A DNA stretch of 5,970 bases from Candidatus Bathyarchaeota archaeon (GCA_025057795.1 JANXEP010000058.1:1-5970); one strand, 5' to 3'. Positions 1 through 5,970 are shown, counted from the stretch's first letter. Notes: generated by a model from the sequence alone, not told the origin. Translations and numbers: made by a program.

Positions 1-1
1 C

Positions 2-34
2 GTTTTCGGAGCTCTCGGTTGCATTTTAGTTTAA
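2..34 (+). CDS. Possible 3' end of a convergent plus-strand gene
   Basis: One plus-strand frame enters from the left edge, reads VFGALGCILV and ends at TAA 32-34. The small hydrophobic residues would fit the last turns of a membrane helix, and a rightward gene ending here would converge with the protease gene. Ten codons cannot prove a gene, and the other frames also run for a few codons. This is offered only as the most plausible content of the left edge. Confidence 0.2.
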   Translation, partial: VFGALGCILV

Positions 35-47
35 TCAATTGCTTCTG

Positions 48-61
48 ACATGCCAGCATGT
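48..61. repeat. Short inverted repeat ACATGC-CA-GCATGT
   Basis: Two perfect 6-bp arms (48-53 and 56-61) are separated by 2 bp in the 105-bp flank beyond the protease stop codon. No T-run follows on either strand, so it does not look like an intrinsic terminator. The 2-nt spacer is too short for a stable RNA loop unless the inner pairs open. It could be a protein-binding palindrome or chance. Nothing else firm is visible in this flank apart from the possible gene tail at 2-34. Confidence 0.3.
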
Positions 62-105
62 AACAAATTTTCTGTACACTTGTTGAACACAAATACAGCT
101 GCTCG

Positions 106-1194
106 TTAGTAAACCATTGGAAACGCAAGCACAAAAACTGCGACTAAAACAGCCGCCAAAACCTTTCTGCTTTTCGATAGTTCGGACACATCGTCAAGTG
201 GGCCCGGATGCCTCTGCAAAGATAAGAAAAGAACAAATAAAGCCATCAACCAGAAACCACTTAAAGCCAAAAGCAAAATTGACAACGCCGCCAAAACAGC
301 CCTCGCTTTGTCGCCTAACAGCGATCTTGCGATGTGTCCCCCATCAAGCATTGCCACTGGCAAAATGTTAAGCGCCGTAATGAGCATGCCGACCCACCCT
401 GCGAATTCTACCGGATGCATGTAAAGTCTTTTCCCCAAGGAAGCCTGCGGGGCTTGTCCAGACCAGAGTAAGAGTATCCATATAATGTACATCATGATGG
501 GCTCTGGCAATTCCACGGCGCCCTCAACAGGCTCCGCTGGAACAGCCATCGTTGCTCCAAAGGCGGCTGCAACAGCAGCCATGATGAAGCTTACAATGGG
601 CCCGCTAAACCCTATGTCAAACAAGGAGTCTTTGTTAGGTGGAAGGGACCTTTGCACTATAACCGCGCCGAAGGTCCCAAATCCGCCAAGGGTTGGCGGG
701 GGGCCGGGAATAAAATATGGCGGTGTGGCTTCCACACCATTTTTACTTGCAGTTAGCATATGTCCCATTTCATGTAGACCAAAAATTGCCATTATAACAA
801 CTGTAAACATGAGACCTCCTAGAATAGGGTTTATTGGCCCGCCTATCCTCTCCAGGTTCATGGATAATATGTATCCTGTGATGAAGGTTGTTCCGACTGT
901 TGCGAGGAAAAGCAGCCAGTTGACGATAACGTTGCTTGGTTTTGAAACGGGTTTTGGGAAAACTTTGAGGACGGTTCTTCCATTAACTCGCCTTAAGAAG
1001 GCCATAAAGTTCATTCCGTCAAGCTCTTTATGCAGTTTTAAAAATGCTTGTTTGGTTTCTTGTGGCTGTCGAAGGTAAAAGGTGGGTATGTTGTACTCTA
1101 TTAGGGCTTCTTCTAGCTGAAAGTGTTCGGAGACAACAGCCCTTAACCTTTCGAAGTTGTTCTGTGTACTCGCGCTGTCCACTGGTGTGCTCAT
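106..1194 (-). CDS. Site-2-protease-like membrane zinc metalloprotease (peptidase family M50)
   Basis: This is a 362-residue intramembrane metalloprotease; the family cleaves transmembrane segments of membrane-bound substrates, often releasing regulators. What is seen: a soluble N-terminal part of about 85 residues, then about seven hydrophobic segments (roughly 90-110, 122-143, 197-218, 231-245, 262-282, 296-325, 343-361). The zinc-binding HEMGH is at 141-145, inside a hydrophobic segment. A Pro/Gly-rich PGPPPTLGGFGTFGA loop is at 163-177, and PPNKDSLFDIGFSGP at 185-199. The third ligand lies in NILPVAMLDGGH (276-287, Asp284). The FGTFGA loop and the N-terminal domain recall the archaeal/plant EGY-type subgroup rather than bacterial RseP; no PDZ domain is evident. 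All catalytic residues are present, so it should be active. ATG at 1192-1194 is preceded by TTGAGG at good spacing. The gene ends with TAA at 106-108. It is transcribed away from the coiled-coil/ATPase pair. Its substrate cannot be told from sequence. Confidence 0.93.
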   Translation of the reverse strand: MSTPVDSASTQNNFERLRAVVSEHFQLEEALIEYNIPTFYLRQPQETKQAFLKLHKELDGMNFMAFLRRVNGRTVLKVFPKPVSKPSNVIVNWLLFLATVGTTFITGYILSMNLERIGGPINPILGGLMFTVVIMAIFGLHEMGHMLTASKNGVEATPPYFIPGPPPTLGGFGTFGAVIVQRSLPPNKDSLFDIGFSGPIVSFIMAAVAAAFGATMAVPAEPVEGAVELPEPIMMYIIWILLLWSGQAPQASLGKRLYMHPVEFAGWVGMLITALNILPVAMLDGGHIARSLLGDKARAVLAALSILLLALSGFWLMALFVLFLSLQRHPGPLDDVSELSKSRKVLAAVLVAVFVLAFPMVY

Positions 1195-1201
1195 GTGTTT
1201 G

Positions 1202-1206
1202 CCTCA
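1202..1206 (-). promoter_or_regulatory. Ribosome binding site of the M50 protease gene
   Basis: The minus strand reads TGAGG followed by 7 nt and then ATG at 1194. This matches the anti-Shine-Dalgarno end of 16S rRNA and supports this start over internal Met codons. Confidence 0.65.
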
Positions 1207-1223
1207 ACGTTTAATATTGCCTT

Positions 1224-1233
1224 TATTAAAAAT
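1224..1233 (-). promoter_or_regulatory. Weak candidate TATA element for the M50 protease gene
   Basis: The minus strand reads ATTTTTAATA here, inside an A/T-rich patch about 30-40 bp upstream of the protease ATG. An archaeal TATA box starts transcription about 25 bp downstream, which would give a very short leader and cut close to the ribosome binding site at 1202-1206. The true promoter may therefore lie further right, so confidence is low. Confidence 0.25.
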
Positions 1234-1250
1234 AGGTTTTGGTGGAGAGG

Positions 1251-1260
1251 CTTCTAGAAG
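1251..1260. repeat. Perfect 10-bp palindrome in the divergent promoter region
   Basis: CTTCTAGAAG is a perfect palindrome, flanked by outer arms GGAG (1244-1247) and CTCC (1263-1266), so an imperfect dyad spans 1244-1266. It lies between the candidate promoters of two divergent transcripts and about 20 bp upstream of the rightward TATA box. This is a natural place for an operator or a BRE-proximal regulator site. No regulator can be named. Confidence 0.35.
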
Positions 1261-1281
1261 GGCTCCCTTAAGGTTAATAGC

Positions 1282-1287
1282 TATATA
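1282..1287 (+). promoter_or_regulatory. Archaeal TATA box of the coiled-coil/ATPase operon
   Basis: TATATA sits inside CTATATAG (1281-1288), preceded by a purine-containing AAGGTTAATAG stretch that could hold a BRE. An archaeal start about 24-27 bp downstream of the box centre would fall near 1309-1312. That is a short leader for ATG 1321 and lies downstream of the alternative GTG at 1303, so it argues for ATG 1321 as the start. Confidence 0.5.
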
Positions 1288-1320
1288 GTGTAAATTTCAA
1301 TAGTGCAGCGTGGGGACGGG

Positions 1321-2949
1321 ATGCCCACAACCAGTTTAGTTCTCCCCTTCGCCGTTCAAAAAGACACTAATGAGGTTTTTACCCTCAACATGGAGGCTGC
1401 TGCAGTTCTTCTTTTGGCTGAAATGAAACGTAGAAAGCTTGGTTTTCTGAGATCTTCGGAAAAAATAACGCTTGTTTCTAAAATGTATTATCCCCTCTGG
1501 CTTGTTCCATGGGGCGAGAAATCCCTCGTTTTAGACGGGCTTGAAACCCTTTCATCAACCATAACTTATCAAGAGTTACCCAGCCTTGAAATGTTCCTTG
1601 AGGATGTCGAGCAAGGATTCCATGTTCGGGAGCGGTTTAGGCTTTCCCTTGAAAAGCATAAGAAAACCTTCGAAAACTTTGTCGGAAGCGTTGAGGTTAA
1701 GTTTGATGCTTTAATTTCTGAAAAAGAACTTTTGTCCGCCATTTTTGAATATGTGCGTGAATCAGCCTCTTTTCAGCCTAGGGAAAATGTAACCTTGGTT
1801 TTGGCGCCTCCAAAGCTGGATGCACAGAAGGCCATGCAACGTGCTAGACAACTGTTAGACGTTTATGGTAAGGTGTGCTCCGACATAATGGGCATGGATT
1901 ATGCCAAAAAAGTTCTGGTGGAAACTGTGGACTTTCATGAGCAGATGATCTTAAAGGAAATCAGGTTTGTTCAAGAATCTTACGGTAAAGAAATAGCAGA
2001 GTTGGCGCCCGTCGTGGAGGATAGGGTTAACAGTTTAGAGAAGGAGAGGGACGCTGAAATTGCCAAGATAACCAAGGGTTTTGAAAAAATTTTGAAGGCG
2101 AAGGAAAAAGAGAAAAAGAGACGCGAGCTTGAATTGCAGAAGCTGGAGCTGCAGAAAGCCGAGCTGAAGAAGAGATGGGAGGCGCGGAAACGTAAGGACG
2201 ACAAAGTTGGTTTAGCTCGCCTAGAACACAGAATCAATTTATGCGAAAGCAAAATCCGCGAGGTAGAAAAGAAATTACATGCTCTTAACAAGTTTCTGGA
2301 AGAAACGCGCAGACAAAACGAGAATGATGTTGAAAAGCTTAGCCGCAGCTACAAAGAGCTGATAGAAAAGGAGAAAGGCAAAATCGCCAGCCTAGAAGCT
2401 CAACGTGACGAGAAGGTTATGTCTAAACGGAGGGAGATTGATGCGCTTAGGCTGGCTTCAAGCCAAATTGCAAAACAGATTGAAGAACTTATGGAAAAGA
2501 AAAGGAGGGCGGAAAAGGAGTTGGAGGGTATGGCTTTACCTTGGCAGGTGGAAGACATTTCCCTTGCGTGTTTGCCCTTTTACCTGGCTGGTTATCGGGC
2601 TGGAAATAAAACTAAGCTTCAAATTTTTCCACCCGTCACGCTTTCTTGGTCTGGGGGCGCTTTGAAGACGTTCCGAAGAACCCTTCTTGGTTTTGCGGCA
2701 GCCTCAAAAATAAAGCTTCTTTTACAGCCTAGATCCCAAGTTATTGGCAGAATGCTTGATTCCGCTTTAAAAAAGCGGGTTAAGTCGGATAAAGCCTTCT
2801 CCGAGGCTTTCCATTCTGCGGCAGCCTCAGCCAACATCCTTGCTTCGCAAAGGTTTAAGGAGACGTTATCTAAGGGGTTGGAGGAGTTGAAGGTTAAGGG
2901 TTTGGTGGGACAGAAAGAAGCGGATTTATTGGCTGGCGTGTACTTGTAG
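1321..2949 (+). CDS. Coiled-coil protein of unknown function, operon partner of the ATPase
   Basis: A 542-residue protein whose family I do not recognise. Seen: an N-terminal globular part (about 1-195) with KMYYPLWLVPW at 54-64. Next is a long, very Glu/Lys/Arg-rich helical stretch with heptad-like Leu/Ile spacing (about 200-404), including the short repeat LELQKLELQKAEL (270-282). Last is a C-terminal globular part (about 405-542) beginning PWQVEDISLACLPFYLAGY. There is no signal peptide, no convincing membrane helix and no nucleotide-binding motif. The coiled coil suggests a dimer, rod or tether between two domains, which is an inference. GTG 1303 is an alternative start adding six residues, but it has no ribosome binding site and lies upstream of the transcription start expected from the TATA box. 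TAG 2947-2949 is followed after 12 nt by the ATPase gene, so the two are probably co-transcribed and may act together. It is not an SMC/Rad50 protein, since no Walker A or signature motif is present. Confidence 0.85.
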   Translation: MPTTSLVLPFAVQKDTNEVFTLNMEAAAVLLLAEMKRRKLGFLRSSEKITLVSKMYYPLWLVPWGEKSLVLDGLETLSSTITYQELPSLEMFLEDVEQGFHVRERFRLSLEKHKKTFENFVGSVEVKFDALISEKELLSAIFEYVRESASFQPRENVTLVLAPPKLDAQKAMQRARQLLDVYGKVCSDIMGMDYAKKVLVETVDFHEQMILKEIRFVQESYGKEIAELAPVVEDRVNSLEKERDAEIAKITKGFEKILKAKEKEKKRRELELQKLELQKAELKKRWEARKRKDDKVGLARLEHRINLCESKIREVEKKLHALNKFLEETRRQNENDVEKLSRSYKELIEKEKGKIASLEAQRDEKVMSKRREIDALRLASSQIAKQIEELMEKKRRAEKELEGMALPWQVEDISLACLPFYLAGYRAGNKTKLQIFPPVTLSWSGGALKTFRRTLLGFAAASKIKLLLQPRSQVIGRMLDSALKKRVKSDKAFSEAFHSAAASANILASQRFKETLSKGLEELKVKGLVGQKEADLLAGVYL

Positions 2950-2953
2950 GAGG
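2949..2953 (+). promoter_or_regulatory. Ribosome binding site that sets the ATPase start
   Basis: GGAGG begins on the last base of the preceding stop codon and lies 8 nt before GTG 2962. It decides the GTG start, because the first in-frame ATG is well over 100 codons downstream. The overlap with the upstream stop suggests translational coupling. Confidence 0.75.
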
Positions 2954-2961
2954 CGGGTTTC

Positions 2962-5900
2962 GTGGAGGCTGAAGATAAGGTTGTTGAAAGGAAAATTCTT
3001 CTGAGGCGGGTTTTCCCCCGCCACCAGCTTTTTGAAATAGGCAGGAAACTAGCCATACCATATTTTGAACGTTTCGAAAACGCATGGGGCATCGACGCGG
3101 AGCAAGCGGCTTTCGAGATTGCCTCTGCGGTTGGTGATGCTAGGCTTAAGGGGATTTTTGATGCGCATAAGCCTAGAAAATGGACTGTTTTTAGGGGCAA
3201 ATATTACACGTTTGAGGACGGCGCCTTATCGCTTAAGGGTTCATGGGAAGCCATTAAAAGCAATATCCACCACTTGAGGAAAAAGTATGGAGAAAGCGTC
3301 ATAGAAGTCTTGAAAGTTTTCCTCGAGGCTGGTAAAGGATGCAGCCTTATGGAAGTTTCTGAAAAACTGAAGCGTCGCGTGGATCCTGCGCCCATAGTGG
3401 CTGACCTTGAAAGGTTTAAGGTGCTTGTGCCCGTTTATGAGGGGGATGACTATAAGGAGTGGGGCATCCTTGAGGAGGTTTCCCCGCTTGTGCGGATGGA
3501 GTTAGGCTTACCCTCTTATGAACCTGCGCTCAAAGCTGTTGAGGCTGCCCAGCCGATGGAGGCTAAAGCCGCTGAGGGTGAGGTGGATTACGTTGCCTTA
3601 GAAAGGCAGGAAATAGAACGCATGGACAACGAGCTAAACCAGTACTTGAGCGGCTTGCTGAAGAACCGCCTTGACGCTACCATAAAATTTGGCAAGACTT
3701 TCTCCATGAGCGCCCTAGCCGACTACCTAATAGGGTTGTTCGGGCCTGTCCTCTACTTTGACAGTCTTCTGAGCATAACCCAACAGTATGGGTTGGCTGA
3801 TGTGGAGATAGTCCACGAAAGGGGAAAGACGGGCATGCGGACAGGCTGGAACCTGGCGCTTTTCGGCGAGCCTGGAACCGGCAAAAGCTTCTCTACAAGG
3901 GACATGATACTGGGCAAGCCGGACGCCAAGATACCCGCCCATGGGGTTCCGGGCAGAAACCGATATGCAGCGGGCATGACGCCTGCCCGCTTCATTAGAA
4001 TAGGCCAAGCCTATACCGGCAAAACCTTCAATTTCATTATCCCCGAGTTTAATGACTGGTTCAAGTATAAGGGGATGGTTGAACCCCTCAAGCTGGCCAT
4101 GGAGCGCGGCGTAATCAAGTATGAGCTTCACCGTGAGGTCATCGGGCCTTACAAGTTTAGCGGCTTCTTCAGCGTCAACTATAACGTGGCGACTTTTGTA
4201 AGAGGTTATGACGTGACCATTTCGGATCCGAACTTTAGCCTACCCTATGATGAGCCTGTCTTAGTATATGGCCCAAGGGGCTTCGAGTTTGTTAAGATAG
4301 GCGAGCTGGCAGAGTCTAAGCCTGCCAACGTTAAAGTTGTATCCTTTAATCCTGAAACATTAAAAGTTGAGCTTTGCGAAATAACAGGATACTTTAAGCA
4401 TCCGGCCTCGCGAATATACGAGGTGAGGTTGCGAAGCGGGCGCCGTGTCAGGGTGACCGCTGGGCACTCGCTGTTCACGATATCTAGTAAGGGCGAGGTT
4501 TGCCCAGTGTGCATCTCGCGCCTCAAACCAGGCGACTTGGTGGCCATCCCGAGGAGGCTGCCATTGGCCCCTAAACCTTTAACCGAGCTTAATGTGGCGT
4601 GCTTACTTTACATTTCAGGGTTGCACGGCGTGGTCTTCGTAAAGGAAAAGGGTCTAAAGAGGGTGTTATCATCAACATGGCCTACGTTGCGGGCTTTGAG
4701 TCGGCAAGTTAACAGGCCATATTCTACCGTTTGCTATTGGAAAAAGAATTCAATGTTGCCCCTATGTTTATACGCCAGATTTGACCCGGACTTTTCAAGG
4801 CTATCTCACGAGGCTACGATCTTCGTTCCAAAGGGGCGCGGTCTTCCAGCATACGTTAGATTGGACGAGGAGTTTGCATGGTTCCTCGGCTTCTACGTGG
4901 CTGAGGGAGACATTCACAAGGGTAGATACGTTAGACTGAGAATTAAGGATGCTGCCTATGCTGGTCGGGTGAAAAGCCTCGCTGGAAAGCTTGGCCTTAC
5001 AGCAACCTATGATGGGAAAGTTGTGGTTATAAATTCTATGATGCTTGCGAAACTTTTGCTAGCCCTTGGGGTGGGACGGTTTTCTTATGAGAAGCGCATA
5101 CCGACAATGGTTTTCAATATGAATGAAGCTTGCATCAAAGCGTTTGTGGAAGGATATTTCGCTGGCGATGGCTACCTAAATAGGAAACGCGGCGAAATTT
5201 CTGCGGCCACGGTCAGTGAGCAGTTGCCATCTGACGAGATGTATCTCCTACTATTTTTGGGCAAAATTGCTAGGGCCGCCCATTATAGGAATTATACCCT
5301 CATCACGGTTCCCAAAGGGGGAGGTTTATTCGACGGGGTGCCAGCTAAGTCTATTCAAAAGTTGGTTAAAATGCTTCGAGAAAAAAGTAAGCTTTCTCAA
5401 AATAGCTTCTTGAACTCCATTGGCGACGCGATTTCCCGTTCATGCCTAGCTGAAATCGAGATAGGATACCACAACAGGGTGCGGAGGGAGATGCTCGTTA
5501 AATTACTCAACTCTTTGAATGGAGATTTGAAGGATAATGTGGAAACAAAGATCCTTGAATCTTTGGTTTTCGGCGATTTAGCTTGGGATGAAGTTAAGGA
5601 GGTAGTTGATACTGGCTGTGATGAGGTTACTTATGATTTGGAGGTGCGTCCTGGTGGACGGAAAATTGAGAACTTCCTCGGAGGCTATGGCGGCGTCTTC
5701 TTGCATAACAGTGCTATTGAGGATCGTATGCTTTGTAGGTTGCATAGGCTTACTAAGGAGCGTTTTGTTCAGTTGGCTCAGAGCCAGCGGAGGCTAGCCT
5801 TAGGCGAGATTGACATTGATAGGGGCGCCAAGAAGATTAGGGATCATTTGGCGCTTGTTTACGCCATTGAAACGGGACATCCGCTGGTTAGGGAGCGTTT

Positions 5901-5970
5901 TCCCAAAAAGCCTGTTCTCGTCACGCCTAAAACTTTTGAGGTTATTGAGAGGGCGCGTAACGCCATTTTG
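2962..5970 (+). CDS. Divergent MCM-like AAA+ ATPase interrupted by an intein (3' end cut by the window)
   Basis: 1003 codons are visible with no stop. Removing the 491-residue intein leaves 512 host residues. N-terminal part: RKILLRRVFPRHQLFEIG opens a region I cannot name. Residues about 111-180 look like a winged helix (VIEVLKVFLEAGKG, then a likely recognition helix and strands). An Ala/Glu/Pro-rich linker covers about 183-208. ATPase core, precursor numbering: Walker A GEPGTGKS 302-309; RYAAGMTPARF, like the AAGLT strand of MCM; Walker-B-like FIIPEF 358-363 with Pro361 where Asp is normal and Glu362 kept; sensor-1-like SVNYN 404-408. After the intein comes SAIEDRMLCR 917-926, like the segment before the Arg finger in MCM. 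The order and the long Walker B to sensor 1 spacing suggest the helix-2-insert AAA+ clade (MCM, RavA/MoxR), which is an inference. Such enzymes remodel DNA or protein complexes; the substrate is unknown. GTG 2962 is chosen because of GGAGG 8 nt upstream. The ATPase should be inactive before splicing. Confidence 0.88.
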   Translation, partial: MEAEDKVVERKILLRRVFPRHQLFEIGRKLAIPYFERFENAWGIDAEQAAFEIASAVGDARLKGIFDAHKPRKWTVFRGKYYTFEDGALSLKGSWEAIKSNIHHLRKKYGESVIEVLKVFLEAGKGCSLMEVSEKLKRRVDPAPIVADLERFKVLVPVYEGDDYKEWGILEEVSPLVRMELGLPSYEPALKAVEAAQPMEAKAAEGEVDYVALERQEIERMDNELNQYLSGLLKNRLDATIKFGKTFSMSALADYLIGLFGPVLYFDSLLSITQQYGLADVEIVHERGKTGMRTGWNLALFGEPGTGKSFSTRDMILGKPDAKIPAHGVPGRNRYAAGMTPARFIRIGQAYTGKTFNFIIPEFNDWFKYKGMVEPLKLAMERGVIKYELHREVIGPYKFSGFFSVNYNVATFVRGYDVTISDPNFSLPYDEPVLVYGPRGFEFVKIGELAESKPANVKVVSFNPETLKVELCEITGYFKHPASRIYEVRLRSGRRVRVTAGHSLFTISSKGEVCPVCISRLKPGDLVAIPRRLPLAPKPLTELNVACLLYISGLHGVVFVKEKGLKRVLSSTWPTLRALSRQVNRPYSTVCYWKKNSMLPLCLYARFDPDFSRLSHEATIFVPKGRGLPAYVRLDEEFAWFLGFYVAEGDIHKGRYVRLRIKDAAYAGRVKSLAGKLGLTATYDGKVVVINSMMLAKLLLALGVGRFSYEKRIPTMVFNMNEACIKAFVEGYFAGDGYLNRKRGEISAATVSEQLPSDEMYLLLFLGKIARAAHYRNYTLITVPKGGGLFDGVPAKSIQKLVKMLREKSKLSQNSFLNSIGDAISRSCLAEIEIGYHNRVRREMLVKLLNSLNGDLKDNVETKILESLVFGDLAWDEVKEVVDTGCDEVTYDLEVRPGGRKIENFLGGYGGVFLHNSAIEDRMLCRLHRLTKERFVQLAQSQRRLALGEIDIDRGAKKIRDHLALVYAIETGHPLVRERFPKKPVLVTPKTFEVIERARNAIL
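4672..4785 (+). other. Helix-turn-helix-like insertion between the splicing and endonuclease domains
   Basis: Intein residues about 146-183 read TLRALSRQVNRPYSTVCYW followed by KKNSMLPLCLY. The helix, turn and STV-x-YW pattern resembles homeodomain-like DNA-binding helices. It probably adds contacts to the homing site. Assignment is by eye only. Confidence 0.45.
4861..5340 (+). other. LAGLIDADG (DOD) homing endonuclease domain within the intein
   Basis: Approximate limits. Two LAGLIDADG motifs, LGFYVAEGD (4885-4911) and FVEGYFAGDGYL (5143-5178), carry the acidic residues expected to bind Mg2+ (Glu223 and Asp311, intein numbering). The interval between them has the usual pattern of this fold: VRLRIKD, a helix with KLGLTATYDGK, then LLLALGVG and KRIP. 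Members of this class cut a long site spanning the intein-free junction, here centred on the host sequence CCGAACTTT/AGTGCTATT. Both acids are kept, so nuclease activity is likely, which implies recent or ongoing homing. Confidence 0.88.
5341..5535 (+). other. Second helical, possibly DNA-binding segment after the endonuclease
   Basis: Intein residues about 369-433 form a basic, helical stretch (KLVKMLREKSKLSQNSFLNSIG, written here as KLVKMLREKSK then LSQNSFLNSIG, followed by RSCLAEIEIGYHNRVRREM) before the C-terminal splicing blocks. LSQNSFLNSIG has the look of an XRE-type helix-turn-helix. It lies outside the core splicing fold and the LAGLIDADG core. Confidence 0.35.

Larger units (their letters stand above)
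4237..5709 (+). mobile_element. Intein with LAGLIDADG homing endonuclease, inserted in the ATPase
   Basis: A 491-residue self-splicing element. Junctions: host DPNF, then Ser1 (AGC 4237-4239); the end is GGVFLHN (AAC 5707-5709), then host Ser+1 (AGT). Block A is SLPYDEPVLVYG. Block B is VTAGHSLF with Thr74 and His77. Next comes RLKPGDLVAIPR. Block C is LGFYVAEGD 217-225 and block D KRIP. Block E is FVEGYFAGDGYL 303-314. Block F is VTYDLEV and ENFL (464-481), and block G FLHN with His490 and Asn491. All residues expected for class-1 splicing are present, with Ser as nucleophile at both junctions. The ends join in frame and restore a continuous AAA+ motif, NFSAIEDR, which strongly supports the boundaries. 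It spreads as a homing element into intein-free alleles. Helix-turn-helix-like stretches flank the endonuclease. There are no stops or frameshifts, so it should be active. Confidence 0.95.

Noticed and set aside
1..59. Minus-strand start at 59 reading off the left edge (MLACQKQLIKLK...)
   Set aside because: No ribosome binding site precedes it and only 19 codons are visible. It cannot be told from chance.
79..92. TTGT-TGAAC-ACAA inverted repeat as a terminator of the protease gene
   Set aside because: The 4-bp A/T-rich arms would make a very weak hairpin, and no T-run follows on the minus strand.
485..1078. Plus-strand open frame of 197 codons opposite the protease gene
   Set aside because: It is the antisense shadow of a gene with clear catalytic motifs. 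Its translation is low-complexity and shows no motif of its own.
1321..2949. SMC/Rad50-type ATPase identity for the coiled-coil protein
   Set aside because: There is no Walker A near the N-terminus and no signature or Walker B motif near the C-terminus. Only the coiled coil is shared.
2619..3200. Minus-strand open frame of 193 codons across the coiled-coil/ATPase junction
   Set aside because: It overlaps two well-supported plus-strand genes and their ribosome binding site. It has no ribosome binding site or recognisable domain, and its Ser/Lys/Pro-rich sequence is typical of an antisense frame.
3727..4131. Minus-strand open frame of 134 codons opposite the ATPase core
   Set aside because: It lies opposite the Walker A and Walker B region, which is clearly coding on the plus strand. 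The C-ending codons there suppress stops on the other strand.
1..5970. tRNA or rRNA genes, CRISPR arrays, insertion sequences
   Set aside because: No regularly spaced repeats, transposase motifs, terminal repeats or cloverleaf-like segments were seen on either strand by eye.

Overview
The window looks archaeal. It has mid-range GC, compact genes, GAGG/GGAGG ribosome binding sites 7-8 nt before two of the starts, a TATATA box at archaeal spacing before a third, an archaeal/plant-type site-2 protease, and a LAGLIDADG intein in an MCM-like ATPase. The style suits an uncultivated Bathyarchaeia- or TACK-like lineage, but that placement is an inference and nothing here fixes it.

Layout: positions 1-105 are the 3' flank of the first gene and may hold the last codons of a convergent plus-strand gene. 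Positions 106-1194 (minus strand) encode a multi-pass membrane zinc metalloprotease of the M50/site-2-protease family, with HEMGH and LDGGH motifs. A 126-bp divergent intergenic region (1195-1320) holds a ribosome binding site for the protease, a 10-bp palindrome and a TATA box facing right. Two plus-strand genes follow in apparent operon order. The first (1321-2949) encodes a 542-residue protein with a coiled coil of about 200 residues between two globular ends; I do not recognise its family. The second starts at GTG 2962, 12 nt after the previous stop, and stays open to the window edge (1003 codons seen).

The second gene is the main item. Its host protein is a divergent AAA+ ATPase with an N-terminal winged-helix-like region, Walker A GEPGTGKS, a Walker-B-like FIIPEF in which the usual Asp is Pro, a sensor-1-like SVNYN, and an Arg-finger-like IEDR segment. 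The order and spacing resemble MCM and related helix-2-insert ATPases. A 491-residue intein (4237-5709; Ser1 to His-Asn, then Ser+1) with an apparently intact two-motif LAGLIDADG homing endonuclease sits exactly between sensor 1 and the Arg-finger-like segment. The ATPase should therefore be inactive until protein splicing.

The coiled-coil protein and the ATPase are probably co-expressed partners. I do not recognise the pair as a described system and the sequence does not show its function. The divergent protease may share the control region, but nothing else ties it to the pair.
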